Of a DNA stretch of 64,000 nucleotides, positions 35,935 to 43,085 are shown piece by piece. The stretch's first letter is position 1, and the number at the start of each line of letters is the position of its first letter. Both the position numbers and the translations under genes were made by a program. Source of the stretch: an uncultured Peptoniphilaceae bacterium (GTDB lineage: Bacteria; Bacillota; Clostridia; Tissierellales; Peptoniphilaceae); the NCBI GenBank assembly GCA_943912255.1, contig CALTTP010000006.1, forward strand, positions 59,557 through 123,556. The letters run 5' to 3'. Under the pieces are notes generated by a model. That model was given only the letters and a program-made list of their open reading frames with translations, was not told where the DNA came from and did not search any database.

Positions 35935-36554
35935 TGAAAACATCTATTAATATAAAAGACGTTGAATGTAATGAAGAGATTTTAACACCTGAAGAACGCA
36001 AAGACAGAATTGGTATTTTAAATCTTATGGTGGATGAAGGTGGAGTACTTCCAATTTCAAAGTGTTCAAAGTTTAAAACGCTGGACAGTTTGATAAAAAA
36101 GAGAAAGCTTATACTAGATGAGGAAGGCAAAGAGATACAATTTGCATATCCAGTGTCAGGACTCCCAACATCACATCACATTACATTGAAAGACGGAAGA
36201 GAGTACTACTCAATGTGTGCCATAGACTCCCTTGGATCCTACTTTACATTTTGGCAGGACTTGGAAATTGATTCTGTATGTTCAACCAGTGGAGAGCCAA
36301 TTAAAGTAGTGGTAAAGAATGGGGAGATTGTTTATAAAAGTAGTCCAGATATTCATTGTATTCATGTGGATTTAAATGAGTTTGAAGACTGGTCAGCATG
36401 TTGCTGAAACGTAATGAACTTTTTTCTGGATGAAAAGAAGATGAAGGATTACTATGTAAACAATGAATTAGATTATGAAACAACCTATGGATTAAGCCTA
36501 GATGAGGCTTTTGAAGTAGGCAAAAAAATATTTTACAGTGAGGTATTAAAATGA
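35934..36554 (+). CDS. saoL: Organomercurial lyase-like selenoprotein with Cys-Cys-Sec (SaoL-like)
   Basis: Reading UGA 36405-36407 as Sec gives 206 residues. The protein follows alkylmercury lyase MerB. Cys95-Ala-Ile-Asp98 matches the catalytic Cys96/Asp99 pair of MerB, VCSTSGEPI matches its HCAATGAPV, and CCU-NVMNFF (Cys156-Cys157-Sec158) matches its FCCHVHFF, which holds catalytic Cys159. The C-terminal DEAFEVG also matches MerB HEAFGLG. MerB protonates carbon-mercury bonds; a selenol in that site should bind and cleave a soft metal-carbon bond strongly, by inference. ATG overlaps the saoA stop, and its own stop overlaps saoD (ATGA). Confidence 0.85.
36405..36440 (+). promoter_or_regulatory. 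Candidate SECIS element of saoL
   Basis: CTTTTTTC (36419-36426) pairs with GAAAAGAAG (36432-36440) with one bulge. The loop TGGAT lies 23-27 bases from the U of UGA and carries a GG pair. Confidence 0.55.
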
Positions 36555-36883
36555 GAGTAGCTTATGTTGTTAGTTCAAGCAATTCCAGAAAGATTTTAAG
36601 GGATATGATTATTCCTCAAATGGAAGCTGGAGAACATGTTGCAGAAGTCGTAGGAATGTTCTTTGTTTTCGACAATACATTCATGTTGTTAGACAACACC
36701 GACTTGGGAGGAAGAATTCAAAAGTTAATTGATGAAAAGAACATGGTAGTATTAGCATGTGATCAATGTGTCTATGAAAGAGAAATTGAAGACAAGCTAA
36801 TCAAAGGAGCACATATAGGTTGTTTCCCTATGTTATATGGACTTTTGAAGGATGCAAATTTAGATCAAGTTATAACTATTTAA
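36551..36883 (+). CDS. saoD: DsrE-like small sulfur-relay protein (SaoD-like)
   Basis: The 110-residue cytosolic protein has the DsrE/TusD alpha-beta pattern. MRVAYVVSS is the first strand, VVGMFFVFDNT the middle, and VVLACDQCVYERE contains two cysteines at the place where DsrE-type proteins hold their persulfide Cys. GCFPMLYGLL is a further conserved end with one Cys. DsrE relatives carry sulfur on cysteine; here a role in thiol/selenol relay to or from SaoL or SaoT is inferred from the neighbours. It starts in the saoL stop (ATGA) and is followed by a hairpin. Confidence 0.78.
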   Translation: MRVAYVVSSSNSRKILRDMIIPQMEAGEHVAEVVGMFFVFDNTFMLLDNTDLGGRIQKLIDEKNMVVLACDQCVYEREIEDKLIKGAHIGCFPMLYGLLKDANLDQVITI

Positions 36884-36893
36884 GAGCTTGACA

Positions 36894-36924
36894 GAATTAA
36901 AACCGGTGGTACGGTTTTTAATTC
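36894..36924 (+). promoter_or_regulatory. Hairpin between saoD and saoE
   Basis: GAATTAAAACCG pairs with CGGTTTTTAATTC (one bulged T) around a 6-base loop. No T run follows, so it is likelier an mRNA stability or attenuation element than a full terminator. Confidence 0.6.
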
Positions 36925-36964
36925 TAGACAACATTAAAGTTAGCTTTAGAGTTTGGAGAGATAG

Positions 36965-38050
36965 ATGTTTGAGTATATTAAAGAGATAATTTTAAGATCT
37001 GTGGAGTTACTTAACGGAGCTTCAACATGGCTTGTAATTAGCTTACTCATAGCGGGTCTAATGAGAAATATAATTTCACCAGTAAGACTGCAAAAGTCGC
37101 TGGGAAATACAAAGATATCCTCAATATTTAAAATAACTGGATATTCAATGCTACTTCCAGTATGTAGCTGTGGCTCTGTTCCAATAGGAATAAGTCTTTA
37201 TTATTCGGGGGCATATGCTGGACCTACTTTAGCATTCCTAGCTTCGTCACCGGTATTAAACCCTGCGGCGTTAATACTTAGCTTTGGACTACTGGGAAAA
37301 GAGATAGCTCTAATTAATATTTTTGCAGGAATCACATTACCTATAATAATTGGAATTATAGGCAACTTAGTTTCTGGTAAAGAGCTTAGAAATGAAGTGG
37401 TTGCAGAAGAGATAAACCATATAAATTTAGAAGAGGAAAAGAAAAAAAGTCTTAAGATAAAAATATCAGAAGGAATGGAATGGGTAAGAAACGACTTTGC
37501 CATTACACTTAGTAAGTATGTTATATATGGAATGTTGTTTGGTGGTTTTGTACTAACAATTTTCCCAGAGTCATTTATCCCAAAATACCTTGGCGACCCA
37601 GGTCTTTTATCCCTTTGGAATGTTGCAGTGCTTGCGGCGTTGATGTATGTATGTGCAGTTGGTCATATACCTTTGATTGCAGCGTTAATTGCATCGGGAG
37701 CATCTCCTGGAGCGGCAATAACATTCTTAATGGCAGGAGCGGCAACAAATATTCCTGAAATAATCAGTATTGGTAAAATGATTGGAAAGAGAACTGCAAC
37801 AATTTATACTGTGGTTATTTCTGCATATGCTATGTTTATAGGATTTATGACCAATAAATTATTGATGCCAGGATTTCAAAGGCAAATGGAATATGATGAA
37901 GTTAAAAATGCAATAAGCTATGCTAATAAAATGATGTTATCATTCCCAGAATGGGTTAAGTACGTTTGTTCTGCAATTGTTTTTTACTTTTTCCTAAAAT
38001 CAGTATTCTTTAAATTAAGAACTTACTATTATTCAAAAAAGGACAATTAA
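36965..38050 (+). CDS. saoE: ArsP/DUF318-type efflux permease (SaoE-like)
   Basis: The 361-residue polytopic membrane protein has eight or so hydrophobic segments. It carries the family motif PVCSCGSVPIG (Cys67, Cys69) followed by ASSPVLNPAAL, and a second half with GHIPLIAALIASGASPGAA and FLMAGAATNIPE. ArsP relatives export organoarsenicals in their trivalent form. The Cys-x-Cys in a membrane helix would suit thiophilic metals, so export of the inorganic product after cleavage is inferred. GGAGAG precedes ATG 36965. Only one base separates its stop from saoC. Confidence 0.82.
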   Translation: MFEYIKEIILRSVELLNGASTWLVISLLIAGLMRNIISPVRLQKSLGNTKISSIFKITGYSMLLPVCSCGSVPIGISLYYSGAYAGPTLAFLASSPVLNPAALILSFGLLGKEIALINIFAGITLPIIIGIIGNLVSGKELRNEVVAEEINHINLEEEKKKSLKIKISEGMEWVRNDFAITLSKYVIYGMLFGGFVLTIFPESFIPKYLGDPGLLSLWNVAVLAALMYVCAVGHIPLIAALIASGASPGAAITFLMAGAATNIPEIISIGKMIGKRTATIYTVVISAYAMFIGFMTNKLLMPGFQRQMEYDEVKNAISYANKMMLSFPEWVKYVCSAIVFYFFLKSVFFKLRTYYYSKKDN

Positions 38051-38051
38051 T

Positions 38052-38537
38052 ATGAAGGCAGAAAAGAATAAAAGTATAATATTAAGGAAAGTCTTAATCA
38101 TAATTATTGCTTTGCTTTTAGGTTATTTTGGATACAGGAACAATATAAAATATAAAAAGGTCGACTTTGGTGTTGAAAAAGATCATTACTTGTTGCAGGC
38201 GTTTTATGATGAATTTCCAGGAAAAGAGGTTGTGAAGTGTAAACTTGGAGATGTTTCAGGTAATGGCAAAGATGACCTAATTATTATTTTTAGAAAGACT
38301 AAAGAGGCAAATCACTTAGTAGTAGCTATAGACTCAGGAAAAGAAATCTATTTTTCAGAAGAAAGTAGCGCACCATATGAAAACCAGAAAATTGAAATTA
38401 AGGACATAGACAATAGTCCACCAAATGAATTTGTTGTAAGTGGTTCAAAAAGGGGACAATATGGCTATGGTATCTTTAGAATTGAAGACAAACATCTTCA
38501 CAATCTGTTTTCAGAAGGCATGGGTGTTTGCTGATAG
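38052..38537 (+). CDS. saoC: Membrane-anchored selenoprotein ending in Cys-Sec (SaoC-like)
   Basis: The 161-residue protein has one N-terminal membrane segment (about 12-27). An extracytoplasmic domain has two FG-GAP/VCBS-like blades, LGDVSGNGKDDLIII and IKDIDNSPPNEFVV. UGA 38532-38534 is followed at once by UAG, so reading UGA as Sec adds exactly one residue and ends the protein in Gly-Val-Cys160-Sec161-COOH. That end matches the Cys-Cys-COOH group of SaoC that I remember. A free vicinal Cys-Sec at the C-terminus would make a flexible metal-transfer arm outside the membrane, by inference. If UGA were a stop, the protein would end in Cys. Confidence 0.8.
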
Positions 38538-38560
38538 GATTTTTTTACTTGGGTCAAGTA
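38532..38560 (+). promoter_or_regulatory. SECIS-like hairpin of saoC, beyond the stop codon
   Basis: A seven-base-pair TTACTTG/CAAGTAA stem closes a GGT loop; read as TTACTT/AAGTAA the loop is GGGTC, at 20-24 bases from the U of UGA. This is the same spacing as in saoB. Apart from UGA-UAG it is non-coding, so protein coding cannot explain it. The AAGGAG after the stem is the RBS of the MerR gene. Confidence 0.75.
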
Positions 38561-38570
38561 AGGAGATATT

Positions 38571-38966
38571 ATGAAAGTTAAAGAGGTATGCGAATTAACA
38601 GAACTTAGTGACTCTGCAATAAGATATTATGAAAAACAGGGGTTACTAATGGATGTTAAAAGATTGCATAATGGCTATAGAGATTATGATGAATCCCATG
38701 TAGAAAATTTAATTTTTATAAAAAAGGCAAGGAACTTAGGGTTTAGTCTGGAAGAAATTAAAGATATTATTATGCTTAAGAGAAGTGGGAATTCAACTTG
38801 TAGCTATGTAACTAGCCATATGAGAAAAAAGATTGAAGACATCGATAAAGAGATTAACAGATTGAAACAAGAAAAAGAACTTTTAATAGAACATCTATTA
38901 GAAGGGGATAGTGTAGGTTGTTGTAAAGGACATTTTTGTCATTATATTGAAGGTTTAGATGAATAA
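38571..38966 (+). CDS. MerR-family metal-responsive regulator
   Basis: The 131-residue protein has the MerR winged helix (MKVKEVCELTELSDSAIRYY, EKQGLLMD, NGYRDYDE), the RNLGFSLEEIKDII segment and a long dimerisation helix. The metal-site cysteines are plausible: Cys77 at the start of that helix and Cys117-Cys118-x2-His121-x-Cys123 after it, closer to ZntR/CadR than to the C-x8-C of Hg-MerR. AAGGAG precedes the ATG. The gene lies between saoC and saoX, and a MerR-type promoter follows it, so it most likely induces saoX when metal is bound. The inducer is unknown. Confidence 0.87.
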   Translation: MKVKEVCELTELSDSAIRYYEKQGLLMDVKRLHNGYRDYDESHVENLIFIKKARNLGFSLEEIKDIIMLKRSGNSTCSYVTSHMRKKIEDIDKEINRLKQEKELLIEHLLEGDSVGCCKGHFCHYIEGLDE

Positions 38967-38969
38967 CTC

Positions 38970-39001
38970 TTGACCTTTAAGTTAAGTTTAAGGTTTACAA
39001 T
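38970..39001 (+). promoter_or_regulatory. MerR-type promoter/operator before saoX
   Basis: TTGACC (38970-38975) and TACAAT (38996-39001) are separated by 20 bases, the over-long spacing that MerR proteins correct by untwisting DNA. An imperfect dyad at 38973-38994, with ACCTT and AAGGT ends, fills the spacer. Confidence 0.85.
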
Positions 39002-39038
39002 AGACGTATAGATATATCAAATAAAAGGAGAGTTGAAA

Positions 39039-40283
39039 ATGAAAAGAAAGATTTTATCTATTTTACTTATTTCATCTATGCTTTTTTCACTTGCAGCATG
39101 TAAAGACAATTCAGCTGGAAATGTTGAACAAGTAGCATATGATGCAAAGGCTGAAGCGGCAAAGTATGACTTGCCAGAAATCCCTGAAGCCGACAAGAAT
39201 TTAAAAATTCAAATGGGATATAATGACTGCGACCACATGGTAGGAGCTATTATAGGGGAAGAAGCAGGAATTTATGATGCTTTAGGATTAAATGTAACAG
39301 TTACAAAGACAAATAACACAAACATAGCACAGGCCATGACAACAGGTGAAATGCATGTTGGTTACATGGGTATTGAAGGTGCACTAAATGCAAGATCTGA
39401 AGGAGCTCCAATAATTATGGCTGCTGCAAACCACCTTGGTGGTTCAAGTTATCTAGTTGTTGCAAATGATATTAAAGATCCTAAGGATTTAGTTGGCAAG
39501 AAACTAGCGATTACTGCAGATCCTGAAAACAATCCTCAATGGATTAAATGGGCAACAAAACTTGGCTTACCAATTGAAAAAGAAAATTATGAAATTATAA
39601 AGATGGCACAAAAAGATGGTCCAATGGCACTTAAATCTGGACAAATTTCAGCTTTCTCATGTTGTGACCCATTTGCATCACAATGTGAATATCAAGGACT
39701 TGGAAAGGTTGTTGCTGTTGGTTGGGGCGGACTAATCGACGAAACTAAAGAAGAAAACGATCATGAACATGGTTGGGGAATGTGTTGTATATATGCAATG
39801 AATGAAAACTTCAAGAATGAACATCCAGAAGTTGCTCAAAGACTTTTAGTAGCACATTCATTATCACTTAAATACTTATATGACCATCCATACAACGCAG
39901 CAATGATGTTTGCTGATGGATTTGGTACAGCGCCTGAAGTTGGTCTAATGACAATCTATATGAAGACCATAGCAGAAGGTAGAACACTTACTTGGGAATT
40001 TAATCAAGACAATATTGATAACTTTGTAAAAGAATACGATGAATACAATATTGATGAAAAGTTTAGACCAAGAGTTGATAAGCTTGATGAATTTGTAAAT
40101 CTTAACTTTGTTAAAGAATCAGGAATAGAATCCTTCAGTGATTTTATTAAGGAAGATAAAATTGATGAAAAATTCCCTGTTGGAATTAGCTTTGAAGACT
40201 GGTTAAAGAAGGCTAAGGAAATTGATGGAATTGACAACGAAGTTGGAAATGACATTAAAATTCCAGAAGTTTATAATGAATAA
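39039..40283 (+). CDS. saoX: ABC substrate-binding lipoprotein, Cys-rich (SaoX-like)
   Basis: The 414-residue lipoprotein has a signal sequence and lipobox LAAC (Cys21), so it sits on the outer face of the membrane. The mature part is NMT1/SsuA-like: QMGYNDCDHMVGAIIGEEAG, GEMHVGYMGIEGAL, DLVGKKLAI. Unusual cysteine pairs lie in AFSCCDPFASQCE and HGWGMCCIYAMNE, with His residues nearby (EENDHEHGW), a likely soft-metal site. ATG 39039 is 8 bases from AAAGGAG; an in-frame TTG at 39033 is less well placed. It has its own MerR-type promoter and may be the high-affinity receptor for the SaoP/SaoA transporter. No UGA interrupts it. Confidence 0.85.
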   Translation: MKRKILSILLISSMLFSLAACKDNSAGNVEQVAYDAKAEAAKYDLPEIPEADKNLKIQMGYNDCDHMVGAIIGEEAGIYDALGLNVTVTKTNNTNIAQAMTTGEMHVGYMGIEGALNARSEGAPIIMAAANHLGGSSYLVVANDIKDPKDLVGKKLAITADPENNPQWIKWATKLGLPIEKENYEIIKMAQKDGPMALKSGQISAFSCCDPFASQCEYQGLGKVVAVGWGGLIDETKEENDHEHGWGMCCIYAMNENFKNEHPEVAQRLLVAHSLSLKYLYDHPYNAAMMFADGFGTAPEVGLMTIYMKTIAEGRTLTWEFNQDNIDNFVKEYDEYNIDEKFRPRVDKLDEFVNLNFVKESGIESFSDFIKEDKIDEKFPVGISFEDWLKKAKEIDGIDNEVGNDIKIPEVYNE

Positions 40284-40296
40284 TGCAATATGTTAA

Positions 40297-40322
40297 AAAA
40301 TCGGAGGGAACTCCGATTTTTT
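40297..40322 (+). terminator. Terminator of the sao operon
   Basis: AAAATCGGAG pairs perfectly with CTCCGATTTT around GGAA, followed by T residues. Confidence 0.93.
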
Positions 40323-40334
40323 ATTACACAAATA

Positions 40335-40364
40335 TTGAGATACTTGATATCATATTAGTATAAA
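40335..40364 (+). promoter_or_regulatory. Promoter of the molybdopterin oxidoreductase gene
   Basis: TTGAGA (40335-40340) and TATAAA (40359-40364) are 18 bases apart, 22 bases before the start codon. Confidence 0.6.
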
Positions 40365-40385
40365 CAATAAAAATGAGGTGTGAAT

Positions 40386-42502
40386 ATGAAAGAAGCTATT
40401 TGTGGAATATGTCCTGGTCAATGTCATGTTAGTTTAGATGTTGATAATGGTCATATTAAAAAGATTATGAAATCTAAAGAAAATTTTCCTGCTGCTCTAT
40501 GTCTAAGGGGACTTTATTCTGAAGATGTTCTAAATTCTCCTGATAGGATAAAGACTCCTTTGATAAGAACTGGTGAAAAGGGAGAAAATAGTTTTAGTGA
40601 GGCTTCCTGGGAAGAAGCTATAGATCTTATTTGTGAAAAATTCTCAAATATTATTAAAAACTATGGGGGACATAGTCTTGCCAGTGTTTTCGGGAGAGGT
40701 GCTTTTGAACTTTCAACATCAGATTTTATTAGTTTAGATAGAAATTCTGATGAAGAGTTTGGTTTTTTTGCTCCTATTGGTTCTCCTAATAATGGATCTG
40801 TATCATCTCTTTGCTATGTTTCCTTTGGAGTTTTTGCACCAATGTTAAATTTTGGTCTAATGGGTAAAAGATTTGTTCCAGATTATGAAAATGCTGACTA
40901 TATATTTATATGGGGATGTCATCCTCCTACTGGTTCTCCACCTTTTGAATATCATAGGCTTTTAGAGGCTAAAAAGAAAGGTGCTAAGATAATTGTTGTA
41001 GACCATTACAAGACAAAGATGTGTGAGGTTGCAGATAAATATATTTTAATTAAATCTGGCATGGACGGTGTCCTTATACATACTATTTTTAATTATCTTA
41101 ATTCTATTAATTCCTTTGATAAAAATTTTATTGAAGAATACTGTCATGGTTTTAATGAGTATGCAAAGTACTTTAAGGATTTTGATATGGATTCTTGTGT
41201 AAAAAGGACTGGTGTATCTGAAGAAGATATCAAATTTTTAGCTAACACTATTATGGACAATACTTGTGCTTTAAAGATGTATACTGGATTGGAATATACA
41301 AATTCTGGAATGCAAAGTATTAGAGCCTTATACCTTCTATGGTTTTTGACCAAGAATATTGATGTTAAGGGAGGGCTTTTAATAGCTCCAGATAAGAAAG
41401 ATAATAGGGTTAAGAGATTTTCTTGTAAGACTTATTGTAAAAGAATAGGTAGTGATGAATTTCCTCTTTTTGAGAAATTTTTAAAAGCTCCTCAGTTAAC
41501 CCAATTACCTAAAGCGGTTCTTGAAGGGAATCCATACTATGTTAAAGGTCTACTTAGTATAGGGTGTGCTGTTACTTCGGTTTTCCCTCAGTCTCAGTTA
41601 TATGAAGAAACTTTAAAAAAATTGGATTTTTTTGTAACTGTAGATAGATTTATGTCAAAAGACACTCTTTATGCGGATGTAGTTTTGCCGGCTACAACAT
41701 ATTATGAAGATCAATCTTATTGTATTTATAAGGATAGAGTAGAACTTAGAAATAGGGTTGTGGATCCTGTAGGTCAAGCAAAGCCTAATATTCAGATTAT
41801 GCATTTAATTGCAAAGTCTTTAGGATATGGGGATTTGTATCCAAAAGATGAAAATGAACTTTTAGAATTTGCTTTTTATAATAAACCTGAAATATTAAGG
41901 GATTTAAAAGAAAAGGGGTTCACAAATTCAGTAATGGTTCAGAAGTAAAATATGAAAAATATAGAACTGGTAATTTAAGAAGAGATAAAAAGCCAGGTTT
42001 TGAAACTCCCACAGGTAAGGTTGAATTTGATTCGGAAGTGTTAAAGTCTTATGGATATGAGGGATTGCCCAAATTTGTTATTGGAAAAGAAAGTATTGAG
42101 TCTGAAAAAGACGAATTTAAGGATTATCCATTGATTTTAAATACTGGTGCTAGGATTCAATCAACTTTTAGAACGCAACATTTAAATATTGATAATCTTC
42201 TTAAACATCAAGATAGACCTTATATTATTCTAAATATAGAGGATGCAAGGAAGAGACAAATTCAGGATGAAGATAAGGTAATTGTAAAGACCAAAAGAGG
42301 AGAAATTGAAGTTTTTGCTAAGGTAATCGAAGATATTTTACCTGGTGATACGGAACTTAATTTTGGTGGAGGAAATGAAACTCAAGGGGATTATTGGGCT
42401 AAGGCCAACGTCAATAGTCTAACTGACAATTCAAATTTTGATGAAATTACAGGGTTTCCAGTTTTTAAACAATTGTTATGTGAGGTAATAAAGGCAGAAT
42501 AG
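40386..42502 (+). pseudogene. Molybdopterin oxidoreductase (DMSO reductase family), frameshifted
   Basis: The first part (to 41948) has the 4Fe-4S motif C-x2-C-x3-C-x27-C (CGICPGQC, then ALCLRG), the MGD-binding core (IWGCHPPTGSP, VDHYKTKMCEVADKYI) and a likely Mo-ligand Cys in GSVSSLCYVS. The frame then ends at TAA 41946. The frame read from about 41915 continues the same protein (GSEVKYEKYRTG, ETPTGKVEFDS) through the C-terminal domain (LNTGARIQSTFRTQHL, VNSLTDN) to 42502. One missing base in the A4G4 run at 41911-41918 would explain it. ATG 40386 follows GAGGTG. It may be a true pseudogene, a sequencing error or a -1 frameshift site. The substrate is unknown. Confidence 0.75.
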
Positions 42503-42522
42503 CTGAGAAATATTGAATTTTC

Positions 42523-42551
42523 TTGACTTTAAAGTCGTTTTTTACTATAAT
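42523..42551 (+). promoter_or_regulatory. Promoter of greA-lysS
   Basis: TTGACT (42523-42528) and TATAAT (42546-42551) are separated by 17 bases. Confidence 0.82.
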
Positions 42552-42563
42552 TTGTGTAATGCG

Positions 42564-42595
42564 GCGAAAGAGGTCTTTCGCTTACTATTTTTTTT
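42564..42595 (+). terminator. Attenuator-like hairpin in the greA leader
   Basis: GCGAAAGA pairs with TCTTTCGC and a run of eight T follows at 42588-42595. The greA RBS (TAGGAG) begins just after it. It lies wholly inside the short leader, downstream of the promoter. Confidence 0.65.
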
Positions 42596-42606
42596 AGGAG
42601 TAAGAT

Positions 42607-43083
42607 ATGACTGAAAAGGAAATTCTTTTAACAAAAGAAGGATATAAGAAATTAGAAGATGAAATGGAATTCTTAAAGACTGTAAGAAGAAAAGAAGTTG
42701 CTGATAAGATAAAAGTTGCTAGGGGTTTTGGTGACTTATCTGAAAATGCTGAGTATGATGAAGCAAAAAACGAGCAAGCTCAAGTTGAAGATAGAATTCT
42801 AGTTTTAGAACATATGCTAATTAACGCTAAAGTTATTAGCGACAAGGATTTAAAGAAAGATACAATTGCAGCTGGTTCTACTATAAAATTACAGGACTTA
42901 GAAGATGGAGAAATCGAGGAGTTCACTATTGTAGGTTCTGCAGAATCTGATCCTTTTAAGGGCAAGATTTCATATGAATCTCCTGTAGGAAAAGCTTGTA
43001 TTGGTAGAAAAAAAGGAGATACAGTAGTAGTTCAAACGGCTGGCGGTAGTTTTAATTATAGAATAGTAGAAATTAAGAGGTAA
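42607..43083 (+). CDS. greA: Transcription elongation factor GreA
   Basis: GreA stimulates RNA cleavage by backtracked RNA polymerase. The 158-residue protein has the N-terminal coiled coil (LTKEGYKKLEDEMEFLKT, ARGFGDLSENAEYDEAK with the acidic tip) and the FKBP-like C-terminal domain (PFKGKISYESPVGKACIG, KGDTVVV). AGGAG precedes the ATG. lysS follows after 2 bases. Confidence 0.96.
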   Translation: MTEKEILLTKEGYKKLEDEMEFLKTVRRKEVADKIKVARGFGDLSENAEYDEAKNEQAQVEDRILVLEHMLINAKVISDKDLKKDTIAAGSTIKLQDLEDGEIEEFTIVGSAESDPFKGKISYESPVGKACIGRKKGDTVVVQTAGGSFNYRIVEIKR

Positions 43084-43085
43084 TT

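Noticed and set aside
33612..36554. Reading the split saoB, saoP and saoL frames as pseudogenes or frameshifts
   Set aside because: In each case the frame is identical before and after the UGA, the downstream part continues the family, and neighbouring genes are intact and tightly coupled.
33356..38537. UGA read as tryptophan (an alternative genetic code)
   Set aside because: Housekeeping genes in the window use UGG for Trp and several genes, such as saoP and saoL, end at UGA stops. The special UGA codons lie next to Cys or in redox motifs, which fits Sec and not Trp.
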